Source: Candidatus Ratteibacteria bacterium
GTDB lineage: Bacteria; CAIJMQ01
Length of the DNA: 11,410 bases
Assembly: GCA_028715665.1 (NCBI GenBank)
Contig: JAQURI010000037.1
Span: 1 to 11,410 of the forward strand
Direction: 5' to 3'
Positions within the stretch are counted from its first letter, which is position 1; every line of letters starts with the position of its first letter. Below, one piece after another: positions 1-7,662 of the stretch. A model generated the notes under the pieces. That model made no database searches, was not told the origin of the DNA, and saw only the letters and a list, made by a program, of their open reading frames with translations. The translations under genes were made by a program, and so were the position numbers.

Positions 1-379
1 AGGAAATGATGTTGTAATCGGAACAAGACTCGTAAAAGAATCTAATGTTTTAAGAAGACTGGACAGGGAAATTCTTTCAAGGGGTTACAACCTAGGCCTT
101 AAAATAGTTTTTAATAATAAATTTAGCGACGCTCAATGTGGATTTAAGGCATTTTCCAAAAAAGCCGTCACAAAACTAATGCCATACGTTAAAGACAACA
201 GATGGTTTTTTGATACCGAGTTTTTAATAAAAGCCGAGCATATGGGATATAAGATAAAAGAAGTTCCTTTAACTTGGGTTGAAAACAGGAACACAAAGGT
301 GAAAATATATTCTACGATTTTTTATTTTGTCATCAGTATGTTTAGATTGAAAAAGGAATTAAAGCATTTGCAACCTTAG
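1..379 (+). CDS. Family 2 glycosyltransferase, polyprenyl-phosphate sugar synthase type (3' part only)
   Basis: The reading frame is open from base 2 to the TAG at 377-379, giving 125 visible residues; the start lies left of the window. The visible part is the C-terminal half of a GT2 (GT-A fold) domain. It begins with NDVVIGTRL, carries the family block SDAQCGFKAF, and then DTEFLIKAEHMGYKIKEVPL, the segment that in dolichol/polyprenyl-phosphate mannose or glucose synthases follows the catalytic DxD. The DxD itself is outside the window. Proteins of this type transfer a sugar from a nucleotide donor to polyprenyl phosphate at the cytoplasmic membrane face. The tail holds one hydrophobic stretch (IFYFVISMF) and ends basic (RLKKELKHLQP), so there is no multi-helix C-terminal anchor. 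It precedes the ArnT-like gene by 43 bases. The family call is firm; the sugar is unknown. Confidence 0.85.
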   Translation, partial: GNDVVIGTRLVKESNVLRRLDREILSRGYNLGLKIVFNNKFSDAQCGFKAFSKKAVTKLMPYVKDNRWFFDTEFLIKAEHMGYKIKEVPLTWVENRNTKVKIYSTIFYFVISMFRLKKELKHLQP

Positions 380-422
380 CTGAAACACGGAATGAAACCC
401 GCTAGGGCAAAACTTTAAACAC

Positions 423-1868
423 ATGAAACCGACAGTAAACAATAGGGCTTGGATGTTGTTCCTCATAGCATTGCTCTATTTCGTCGTTATATTTTTGCGG
501 CTGGATGAAGGAAGCCTTGCCGATTGGGACGAGGCAACGTATGCCGAAATTTCCAAAGAAATATTACAGACAGGTGACTGGGTTACTCTTCATCACGATT
601 TTAACCCGTGGTTTTATAAGCCGCCCCTTTTGTTTTATCTTGTGGCAATTACTTATAAATTTATTGGCATAAGCACTTTTTCTTCACGATTTTGGCCTGC
701 CCTTTTTGGTTTGGCAACCCTTATGGCCACATTTTTTTTAGCAGAAAAACTTTTTAACAATAAAGTCGCGCTTTTATCCTCTCTTATTTTATTGACTTCC
801 CCCCAATTTCTTCATAAGTCGAGAATGTTGATGTTGGATGTTCCGGTTACTTTCTTCATCGTGTTGTCACTTTACCTATTCGTGCTGACACAAGAAAAAC
901 GAGAATTTTATTATTTATTAGGAGTTTCTCTCGGACTCGGCGTTATGACCAAAGGTCCGGTTGGACTTTTCCCTATTTTTATAATACTCTTATACCTGTT
1001 TCTGACCAAAAACTTTAAAGCTGTCGCAGACAAAAATTATTTCAGAACTTTAATGTCTTTTTTAATAGTAGCCTTGCCGTGGTATCTGATTCAAATTATC
1101 TTACACGGCTCAAATTTTATAAACAACTTCTTTTTAGGCCAGATTTTTAAAAGAGCAACTACCGCAATAGAAATGCACAATTACGGCAATTTGTTTTATC
1201 TTTTTGTTATAAAAAACGGCCTGTATTTATGGTTTTACCTTTTATTGATTTCTTTGTGTGTTATCTTGTATAAGCACAAAAAAACAAAATCAAATCCTTT
1301 TTTATTGAGCTGGATTATTGTTATTTTTGGGGTTTTTTTGATAGCCAAAACCAAGCTCCCTTGGTACTTAATCCCTCTTTATCCCGCTTTTGCAATTAGC
1401 ATCTCCTCTGTTTTTTATGGTCTCACCTTTAGAAAAATACCGGCGGGATTATATATTTCGATAATAATTTTTTTGTGTTCCTTACATATTCCGGAACCAT
1501 TATTCTGTAATAATTTCTTGAAAGCAGTTAATATTATCGCGAGAGAACGTTTAACTGTAGATGTTTCCGTGAAAAGAAGTTCTGCCGAATTATTCTATCT
1601 GGGACCCGAGCGTCTGGACATTTCTAAAATAGAAAACAAAAACGGTTTTTTTCTTTCGAGCTGCGACGGGAAAGCGGGACAGATATGTAAGGGAGAAAAA
1701 TATATATTTTTTGCGGAAGGGAATTATATAATTAATAAAGCGGACTGGGATGCGATTTCAAAAATTCCGGACTCGCAGACAGGACCGGTCAAATATTGCT
1801 ATGCGTTCATGCCGGGAAATTTAGGTGTTTATTATGGCAATTATTTGATAAGGATATTTAATAAATAG
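423..1868 (+). CDS. ArnT/PMT-like GT-C membrane glycosyltransferase
   Basis: A 481-residue polytopic membrane protein of the PMT_2/ArnT-like GT-C superfamily, which transfers a sugar from a polyprenyl-phosphate carrier to an acceptor on the outer membrane face. After the first helix (about 11-26) the periplasmic loop carries WDEATYAEI, with D36/E37 at the place of the ArnT catalytic acid. WFYKPPLLFYL (63-73) matches the family PP-hydrophobic motif. RMLMLDVP puts R134 and D139 at the second conserved acid. MTKGPVGL and, further on, KLPWYLIPLYPAF are also family hallmarks. About ten or more helices are followed from about residue 390 by a soluble C-terminal domain. The start is the first ATG after an in-frame TGA at 393-395; a weak AGGG lies about 15 bases upstream. 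It sits between two GT2 genes, which could make its lipid-linked donor. Substrate unknown; it should not be named arnT. Confidence 0.88.
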   Translation: MKPTVNNRAWMLFLIALLYFVVIFLRLDEGSLADWDEATYAEISKEILQTGDWVTLHHDFNPWFYKPPLLFYLVAITYKFIGISTFSSRFWPALFGLATLMATFFLAEKLFNNKVALLSSLILLTSPQFLHKSRMLMLDVPVTFFIVLSLYLFVLTQEKREFYYLLGVSLGLGVMTKGPVGLFPIFIILLYLFLTKNFKAVADKNYFRTLMSFLIVALPWYLIQIILHGSNFINNFFLGQIFKRATTAIEMHNYGNLFYLFVIKNGLYLWFYLLLISLCVILYKHKKTKSNPFLLSWIIVIFGVFLIAKTKLPWYLIPLYPAFAISISSVFYGLTFRKIPAGLYISIIIFLCSLHIPEPLFCNNFLKAVNIIARERLTVDVSVKRSSAELFYLGPERLDISKIENKNGFFLSSCDGKAGQICKGEKYIFFAEGNYIINKADWDAISKIPDSQTGPVKYCYAFMPGNLGVYYGNYLIRIFNK

Positions 1869-1875
1869 TATAAAA

Positions 1876-3012
1876 ATGGAAAACCCAAAACCCGAAATTA
1901 GTGTTGTGCTTCCCTGCCTAAACGAGGAAGATGGGCTGGGTTTTTGCTTAGATGACATCAAAAAGGTTATAAAAGACAATAAGTTAAATGCAGAAGTTAT
2001 AGTGGTAGACAACGGCTCTACGGATAAAAGTTGCCAGATTGCAATCGAAAAGCAGGTTAGGCTCATACATGAGAAAGAAGAGGGTTACGGGGCCGCCTGT
2101 CTAAAAGGGTTATATTCTGCCCAAGGGAAATACCTGTTTCTTGCCGATGCCGACGGCACTTATGATTTTCACGAGGTCCCTAAATTTATAGAACAACTTC
2201 GTAAAGGATATGATTTCGTTATCGGAAGCAGGTTTGAAGGTAATATTGGAAAAACGGCAATGTCATGGTCGCATAAGTATATCGGCAATCCGCTGCTTTC
2301 CGGAACGTTAAGATTGTTTTTTAAAACGCGAATCCGAGATACGCATTGCGGGATGAGGGCCCTTACCAAAGATGCTTTGGATAAATTGAATTTACGGGCG
2401 AAAGGGATGGAGTTCGCTTCGGAGATGGTCATAAAAGCAATTAAATCCGAATTAAAAATTAAAGAAATACCCATTAATTATTACGAAAGAAAAGGCAGAT
2501 CAAAATTAAAAACATTTGCGGATGGATGGCGGCATTTAAGGTTTATGTTATTGTATAGCCCATTATTTTTATTCTTTATTCCGGGCATAATACTTTTTGT
2601 TTTGGGAATGAGTTCTATGTTGTGGATGTATTTAGGAACGCCGGAAATTCTGGGAATAAAATTTCACTATCATCCTATGTTTCTGTCGGCATTGTTAGTT
2701 ATAACGGGATATCAATTAATTATTTTTTCGTTGTTCGCCAAGACTTATGCCGTGACACACCTCGGGGAGAAAGCAACGCTCAATGATCTTTATAAATACT
2801 TGACGATAGAAAAAGCAGGCATTGCCGGAATATTAATGGTAATACCCGGCATAATTATTTATATTTTAATATTTTCCAAATGGTTAAACGGCGGTTTTGG
2901 GGAATTAATAGAAATAAAAAATTCTATAGTAGCCCTGACTTTGATTATTATGGGCATCCAGACAATATTTTCTTCTTTTATGTTAAGTATTTTAGGAATT
3001 AAAGGGGAATGA
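1876..3012 (+). CDS. Family 2 glycosyltransferase with four C-terminal membrane helices
   Basis: A 378-residue protein with an N-terminal GT-A domain (about 7-230) and a membrane C-terminus. Visible motifs are SVVLPCLNEE (9-18), VVDNGSTD with D45, LADADGTYD with the metal/nucleotide-binding D91-A-D93, VIGSRFEG, and DTHCGMRAL. There follows KGMEFASEM, the block EIPINYYERKGRSKLKTF, and DGWRHLRFMLLYSP, typical of membrane GT2 enzymes that charge polyprenyl phosphate. The QxxRW motif of processive synthases is absent. Four hydrophobic segments follow at roughly 228-252, 265-292, 312-336 and 345-374. The reaction is probably nucleotide-sugar plus polyprenyl phosphate giving polyprenyl-P-sugar on the cytoplasmic face. 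Only 7 bases separate it from the previous stop, and no Shine-Dalgarno is seen. An in-frame TAA at 1849-1851 precedes this ATG and supports the start. The sugar cannot be told. Confidence 0.88.
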   Translation: MENPKPEISVVLPCLNEEDGLGFCLDDIKKVIKDNKLNAEVIVVDNGSTDKSCQIAIEKQVRLIHEKEEGYGAACLKGLYSAQGKYLFLADADGTYDFHEVPKFIEQLRKGYDFVIGSRFEGNIGKTAMSWSHKYIGNPLLSGTLRLFFKTRIRDTHCGMRALTKDALDKLNLRAKGMEFASEMVIKAIKSELKIKEIPINYYERKGRSKLKTFADGWRHLRFMLLYSPLFLFFIPGIILFVLGMSSMLWMYLGTPEILGIKFHYHPMFLSALLVITGYQLIIFSLFAKTYAVTHLGEKATLNDLYKYLTIEKAGIAGILMVIPGIIIYILIFSKWLNGGFGELIEIKNSIVALTLIIMGIQTIFSSFMLSILGIKGE

Positions 3013-3029
3013 CTCTATTCCGAAGCTAA
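3009..3029 (+). other. Six-codon open frame bridging two genes (possible coupling mini-ORF)
   Basis: An ATG at 3009-3011 overlaps the TGA stop of the upstream GT2 as ATGA. It reads six sense codons (M-T-L-F-R-S) to a TAA at 3027-3029. The last A of that TAA is the first base of the next gene's ATG (TAATG). A terminating ribosome could therefore restart here and be handed on to the downstream start, which has no clear Shine-Dalgarno of its own beyond a weak GAAG. A purine-rich AAAGGGGA (3001-3008) abuts the mini-start too closely to be an ordinary ribosome binding site for it. The arrangement may be chance. Confidence 0.2.
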
Positions 3030-4963
3030 TGCTTAAAAGACGGTTAATCAAATTCCTAAAAAAAGAAAATGCCCTAATAGCCGTTATAGTTATTTTGGCT
3101 TATCTTTTGAGAGTATTGCCTTATTTACTTGGATATCCCATTCCATTTACCGAAGACGGCATAAGAGATTTCCAGCAGGTCCAATACCTGGTAGACAATC
3201 ATAAAATCAACTTTATTGATAGTTACTATAATTATGGAGCATTTCCGGTGCTCCATCTTTTGGTTTTTGCAGTTTCCCTTATAGGATTTGAGCCCATCAA
3301 AATATTTTTATTTCTTCCACAAATATTTCCCTGTTTGGGAATTTTGTTTTTTTATCTTTTTTTAAGGAAGCATTTTTCTGACGGCATAAGTTTATTATCT
3401 TGTTTTTTGCTTTCTGTGTTTGGTCCACATATTCACTGGAGTTCCCAGCCGGTGCGAGAAACTGTGGGTTTATTTTTCTTTCCATTGATTATTTATCTGT
3501 TTGATAAGGAAGTTTTTGGCCCTAATGCAGGGAAAAGTATTCTTAATAAAGTACTCGTAACCATATCTATGATTTTGATCATTTTGTCGCATCATTGGTC
3601 AAATATTATGGTTATATGTTGGCTTTTGTTTTATAGTTTATTTTTTCTGAAAGATTCAAAAAAATTGTCGTATGCTTTGTCGATGACAGCGGGTTTTTTA
3701 TTTTGTACGTTATTTTACTGGTTTTTTGCCTTTCGCCTTGCGTTTACGTTAATAATAACTCCATTTAAGCTGATATTTTTGATATTACTCATTATAACAG
3801 CTGCTTTTATAGGGGGAGTATTTTTAGTAAGAAGAGTTGATTTAAATACAATGAAAAGGGGCTGGTGTTTTTCCTTTTGCTTGTTGGTTTTGTTCTCCTT
3901 TTTCCTGATAATTTTTCGCAGTAACCTTATACCGTTACATTATCCTTTTCAATTATGGATGATGCTTGGTATTTTTCTGGTCCTGTCCTTAATAGGCTTT
4001 TTCTTCACCAGGGAGCAGAAACTGAACGACATAACAATAATTAACATTTTCTATTTAATTTTCTGGATAACGGCAATAGCGTTCTTTGTGTTTAGAGGTA
4101 AAGCGTTGGCAGAAATGCCTTTTGACCCCTATAGGACCTTGGAGTTTTCTATTTTCTCGGTTGCACCTATAGCGGCGGCGGGGTTTTTAATAATATGTAA
4201 AAAAATAAGATTTTTCGGACAAATTATGGCCATAATACTGATATTTTTGGCAACTTTGACCTACCCGCCAATTTTTGTTTATAAAAACACGTTTGCTGGT
4301 ACTATTTTTTACGACGTTCGCAGTGATATCAGGTATATTTCCAAAGATACAATCGATTTAATGCAATGGGCTAATGAGCATGGTTATAGTGTTACATCTA
4401 ATATCCCAGAAATAAGAAGTTACCAAGATACCTTCTATCCGCCTCAAGAAGAAAAAGTCGTTATGATAACTAAGGCGGATTATGTGATTAATGAAAATTA
4501 TCGTTACATCAAAGACCCCATTTTGAGGATTTTCCATCTTGAAGAATGGATGGGCGAGATAGACAAATCAACAATAATTTACTCAAATGAAACAGGATAT
4601 TTAATACCTCTTCTTCGTAAATCGGAGTTTGTCTCTCAGGATATCCCTGCCAGACTAACCGTTGGGCAGAAAAGAGAAGTTTCTATAACTATTAAGAATA
4701 CAGGAAGTGAAATTTGGGTGCCTGGGGAATCGGGACATGCGTTGGGCTCGCAAAACCCCCAAGATAATCACATCTGGGGGCTAGTGAGGGTTTGTCCTTC
4801 TGAACGGGTTGTCCCGGGAGAAAAAGCTAAATTCGTTTTTAAAATTAAAGCGCCGTCTACGCCTGGGGTATATAATTTCCAATGGCGTATGCTTAAGGAG
4901 CATGTCGAGTGGTTCGGCGAATTTACGCCCAATATGGAAATAGTTGTTGTTAGCGCAGATTAA
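3029..4963 (+). CDS. GT-C-like polytopic membrane protein with C-terminal NBR1-like Ig domain
   Basis: A 644-residue protein with two parts. Residues about 15-425 form some ten to twelve hydrophobic helices in a GT-C-like layout. The first outer loop carries PFTEDGIRD, with E42/D43 where GT-C enzymes carry an acidic pair, and further on there is WSSQPVRETVGLFFFP and SHHWSN. Residues about 430-530 form a soluble region (RYISKDTIDLMQWANEHG, a pattern common at the C-terminus of GT-C proteins). Residues about 533-641 are a beta-rich domain with ITIKNTGSEIWVPG, ALGSQNPQDNHIWGL, VVPGEKAKFVFKIKAP and YNFQWRMLKEHVEWFG. These are strong signatures of the Ig-like domain named after NBR1, common in secreted bacterial proteins. 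That domain should lie outside the membrane, perhaps binding glycan or positioning the acceptor. The protein is probably a lipid-linked-sugar-dependent glycosyltransferase, but the catalytic assignment is inferred. It is followed 12 bases on by the SGNH gene. Confidence 0.75.
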   Translation: MLKRRLIKFLKKENALIAVIVILAYLLRVLPYLLGYPIPFTEDGIRDFQQVQYLVDNHKINFIDSYYNYGAFPVLHLLVFAVSLIGFEPIKIFLFLPQIFPCLGILFFYLFLRKHFSDGISLLSCFLLSVFGPHIHWSSQPVRETVGLFFFPLIIYLFDKEVFGPNAGKSILNKVLVTISMILIILSHHWSNIMVICWLLFYSLFFLKDSKKLSYALSMTAGFLFCTLFYWFFAFRLAFTLIITPFKLIFLILLIITAAFIGGVFLVRRVDLNTMKRGWCFSFCLLVLFSFFLIIFRSNLIPLHYPFQLWMMLGIFLVLSLIGFFFTREQKLNDITIINIFYLIFWITAIAFFVFRGKALAEMPFDPYRTLEFSIFSVAPIAAAGFLIICKKIRFFGQIMAIILIFLATLTYPPIFVYKNTFAGTIFYDVRSDIRYISKDTIDLMQWANEHGYSVTSNIPEIRSYQDTFYPPQEEKVVMITKADYVINENYRYIKDPILRIFHLEEWMGEIDKSTIIYSNETGYLIPLLRKSEFVSQDIPARLTVGQKREVSITIKNTGSEIWVPGESGHALGSQNPQDNHIWGLVRVCPSERVVPGEKAKFVFKIKAPSTPGVYNFQWRMLKEHVEWFGEFTPNMEIVVVSAD

Positions 4964-4975
4964 AAATTTTATACC

Positions 4976-6031
4976 ATGAGTTTGTTTAAAAAAATAACAA
5001 TTAATATCCTGGTTTTTGTGATTAGTATTTTATTGATCCTAATTATGTTTGAACTAATTTTGCGTTTTGGGCTTATTAAAACCGATTTATACAAAGAAAT
5101 GTTATGTGACGGAAAGAGAGAAAACCCCAAATATAAAATTCTTATTTTGGGGGATTCTTTTATTGCTGATTGGCATTCCAGAGATAGTCTTTATGAATTA
5201 TTGGCGGAAGATTTAAAAACGTCAGGCATTAAAATATTAAATACTGCTAGAGCCGGAATGGGCCCCATTGATTACTCAATACAAATGAAAACAAAAGGCG
5301 TTTCTTTTAAGCCCGAGGTTGTGTTATTGTTTTATTATGTAGGCAATGACCTAACAGACGTGCAATATAATAGTGGCCTGTATAATTTGTATAAATCGTG
5401 CCGCTTTAAAGATAGGACTCGAAAACTTTTAGAATTTTTGCGTAACAAACTGTATATTTACGGTTTTTTGAAAGAAAAAAGAGACCTCATGATTGTAAGA
5501 TTCTTTGATTATGATGCAGTAAAAAAATGCGCTATAGACCCGGAATTAATTGCGTTGGGTAAAGAAGGAAAAATCAATATTTGGCTTTTATATATAAGTT
5601 GTAGGCATAAAAATTATCTTCTGGATAATATACTTATGGAAACCGAAGAAAATATGCAGGCATGGGAAAAAGCGAAAGGGCTTTTAGATGATATAAATTC
5701 GTTGTGCCAAAGAATAAATTCCAAGCTTTTTATTATCATTATGCCGCGTTCAATCCAAATAGACACTTCGCATTTTTCTTTTTTTGAAAAATGCGGATTT
5801 GCTCTTGATTATAGAACTCTGTCGTCTGATAAGCCGCAAAAACTATTGGAAAGTTTTTGTGAAGAGAGGGGTGTTCCTTATTTAGATTTATTGCCGCATT
5901 TTAAAGCCCAACAGGGGATGCAATTTTATAAAATAAATGATGACCATCTTAATGTAGATGGCAATAAGTTTTCAGAAAATTTAATCTTTGATTTTATTAT
6001 GAGAAACTCCGAAATTGAGAGAGCGGATTAG
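4976..6031 (+). CDS. Membrane-anchored SGNH/GDSL-family hydrolase (possible glycan acyl-esterase or acyltransferase)
   Basis: A 351-residue protein. A single N-terminal hydrophobic helix (about 9-31) follows a short basic start (MSLFKK), so the catalytic domain should lie outside the cytoplasm. All SGNH blocks are visible: ILILGDSF with the nucleophile S61 (block I); ARAGMGP with G94 or G96 (block II); VGNDLTD with N124 (block III); and DDHLNVDGN near the end with D322 and H324 (block V). The family hydrolyses or transfers esters, often acetyl groups on polysaccharides. Its place between two GT-C-like genes suggests that it modifies the glycan made here. A middle section (about 130-240, rich in K, Y, L and C) has no motif I recognise. 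The stop TAG overlaps the next gene's GTG by one base (TAGTG). No Shine-Dalgarno is seen at its ATG. Esterase versus transferase activity cannot be decided. Confidence 0.82.
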   Translation: MSLFKKITINILVFVISILLILIMFELILRFGLIKTDLYKEMLCDGKRENPKYKILILGDSFIADWHSRDSLYELLAEDLKTSGIKILNTARAGMGPIDYSIQMKTKGVSFKPEVVLLFYYVGNDLTDVQYNSGLYNLYKSCRFKDRTRKLLEFLRNKLYIYGFLKEKRDLMIVRFFDYDAVKKCAIDPELIALGKEGKINIWLLYISCRHKNYLLDNILMETEENMQAWEKAKGLLDDINSLCQRINSKLFIIIMPRSIQIDTSHFSFFEKCGFALDYRTLSSDKPQKLLESFCEERGVPYLDLLPHFKAQQGMQFYKINDDHLNVDGNKFSENLIFDFIMRNSEIERAD

Positions 6032-7662
6032 TGAAAAAAGTATATAAAATTGTATTCTGTTTTTTTATTGTAATAGTGGTATTTTCAGCGGGTTATTATT
6101 TAAGAGCGTATATATCTTTGCATGAATACCTTCCCTATTCGCCCTACGAGGCATTTACAAGTGTCCACGACATAAAACCGCTTAATACGGGTATGGCGTT
6201 TGATTTTATGGACAAGGCCGCGAGATATCCGTCGGCGCGCCTGTTAGCGAAAATTTTTAATCCTATTTTTGGCGATTTATATTTAGTTTATATCTTGGGC
6301 GCTATAGTCATTTTTTTTCTGGGAAAAGAAATATCCGGGGACAACCTAGGGGGATTGTTGGCTTTTTCCGTATATGCTCTTGCGCCGGAGAATCTGCTTC
6401 AGTATACGAGAGCGTTAAGCGTCGAATATATAAACAGCAGCGGAATGGCTTATGTATTTATATGGACATCTCTGCTTTTCTTTATAAGATATCTCAAAAA
6501 TAAAAATCCCAATAATTTGATTCTTTTTATAATATTTGCCCTTCTTACTTTTACCTCCTACCATACGGCAGCTTGTGCTCTGGTTGTGATACTGATAGGC
6601 ATTGGGATATCCTTATATTACTCGACAGAGACTGCTGATTCTAAAATATATAAAAAAGTTACCGTATCTTTTGTAGGGCTTATAGTATTTTATCTGGCAT
6701 GGGTAAAAATATTCGACCCCGCTCAATTCGTCTTGATAAGAAACTCTGTAATTGCTATGGATATCCTAAAGATATTCATTTTTATAATATCCTGCTTGGT
6801 TTTTTTGATTTGTCTGTATTTCATTAAGGATTTTAGTTTTCTGCAATCAGAGAATATACCCTTAATAATATTAATACCTTCGGCGATTCTTGTATTCTCC
6901 CCATTCAATTTTTTCCAGGGATTGTTGAGGTTAGGCGCAAAAAATTACCATGTTTCGGCAATTACACTAAATAATTATATAGCACAAGCCGTAATCGTAC
7001 ACGTCTATGTTCTCATCTTACTGCCCCTTTTCTTTAAGAAAGAATTGAGCCCAGAGCAAAAGGCATTAAGGGGCTGGTTTTGGGGGTTAATAATTATATT
7101 TGTCGGACTGGTTTTCGAACGGTTTTATGCAAGGATTCTTGATTATTCTTTTCCATTAATGGCAGTCCTTTTCGGGCTATATTGGTGTAAAAGAAAAAAA
7201 TTTAGAGTGTTTATTATACCGATTACATTAATATTGCTGATTGTCTCGCAACTTAGAATATATAATGATCCTTTTAGCATGCGAAGATATTATCGAAAAA
7301 GCGAAGTAGATTCCGTAAAAAGTATTATCGGTTTAAATTTAAAAGGGACAATGGCAAGTGACTTAAGAACTTCTGCTCTATTCAGTTATGCAGGAAAGAA
7401 GGACGTTGAATTCGGCAGGTCGGGATATCTTTTGCATGATGCAATATTTTACGAACACGATAAAATCCCTTCTTTAGAAAATGTTGACTATGTAATATTG
7501 TCCCAATCCATGAAAGAAGTGGTTTACAGCACGAATTTTGCGACTACTCCTTTAAAGGAGGAGACATTTGCTTTTTATCAAAAGCACTTCAAGGAAATAT
7601 ATAACGACGGTTTAATGTCTGTATATTTGATATCTATAAGCTCTAACTACATTAAAAAATGA
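6031..7662 (+). CDS. GT-C-like polytopic membrane protein, probable membrane glycosyltransferase or polymerase
   Basis: A 543-residue protein with about twelve to thirteen hydrophobic helices up to about residue 410, then a soluble C-terminal domain of about 130 residues. The layout resembles GT-C enzymes: a first helix at 7-25, an outer loop of about 50 residues with YPSARLL in the place of the YPP-type motif, a SYHTAA segment comparable to the SHHWSN of the gene upstream, and an end reading FKEIYNDGLMSVY, a pattern seen at the C-terminus of many membrane glycosyltransferases. The first outer loop does not show the clear DE or ED pair of the two other GT-C genes here, so the catalytic acid is uncertain. 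It could be a Wzy-like polymerase or an inactive partner. The start is GTG at 6031, chosen because it overlaps the preceding TAG by one base and no in-frame ATG lies near. Its TGA overlaps the next ATG (ATGA). Confidence 0.65.
   Translation: MKKVYKIVFCFFIVIVVFSAGYYLRAYISLHEYLPYSPYEAFTSVHDIKPLNTGMAFDFMDKAARYPSARLLAKIFNPIFGDLYLVYILGAIVIFFLGKEISGDNLGGLLAFSVYALAPENLLQYTRALSVEYINSSGMAYVFIWTSLLFFIRYLKNKNPNNLILFIIFALLTFTSYHTAACALVVILIGIGISLYYSTETADSKIYKKVTVSFVGLIVFYLAWVKIFDPAQFVLIRNSVIAMDILKIFIFIISCLVFLICLYFIKDFSFLQSENIPLIILIPSAILVFSPFNFFQGLLRLGAKNYHVSAITLNNYIAQAVIVHVYVLILLPLFFKKELSPEQKALRGWFWGLIIIFVGLVFERFYARILDYSFPLMAVLFGLYWCKRKKFRVFIIPITLILLIVSQLRIYNDPFSMRRYYRKSEVDSVKSIIGLNLKGTMASDLRTSALFSYAGKKDVEFGRSGYLLHDAIFYEHDKIPSLENVDYVILSQSMKEVVYSTNFATTPLKEETFAFYQKHFKEIYNDGLMSVYLISISSNYIKK

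Noticed and set aside
380..422. The 43-base gap before the ArnT-like gene, considered as a promoter or terminator
   Set aside because: I see no hairpin with a T-run and no convincing -35/-10 pair or archaeal BRE/TATA element, so an internal operon gap is the simpler reading.
732..739. Runs of eight T here and at 6311-6318, with several runs of seven elsewhere, considered as phase-variation tracts in membrane glycosyltransferase genes
   Set aside because: They fall in helices coded by Phe, Leu and Ile codons in AT-rich DNA, the frames are intact, and eight bases is short for a slip-strand switch.
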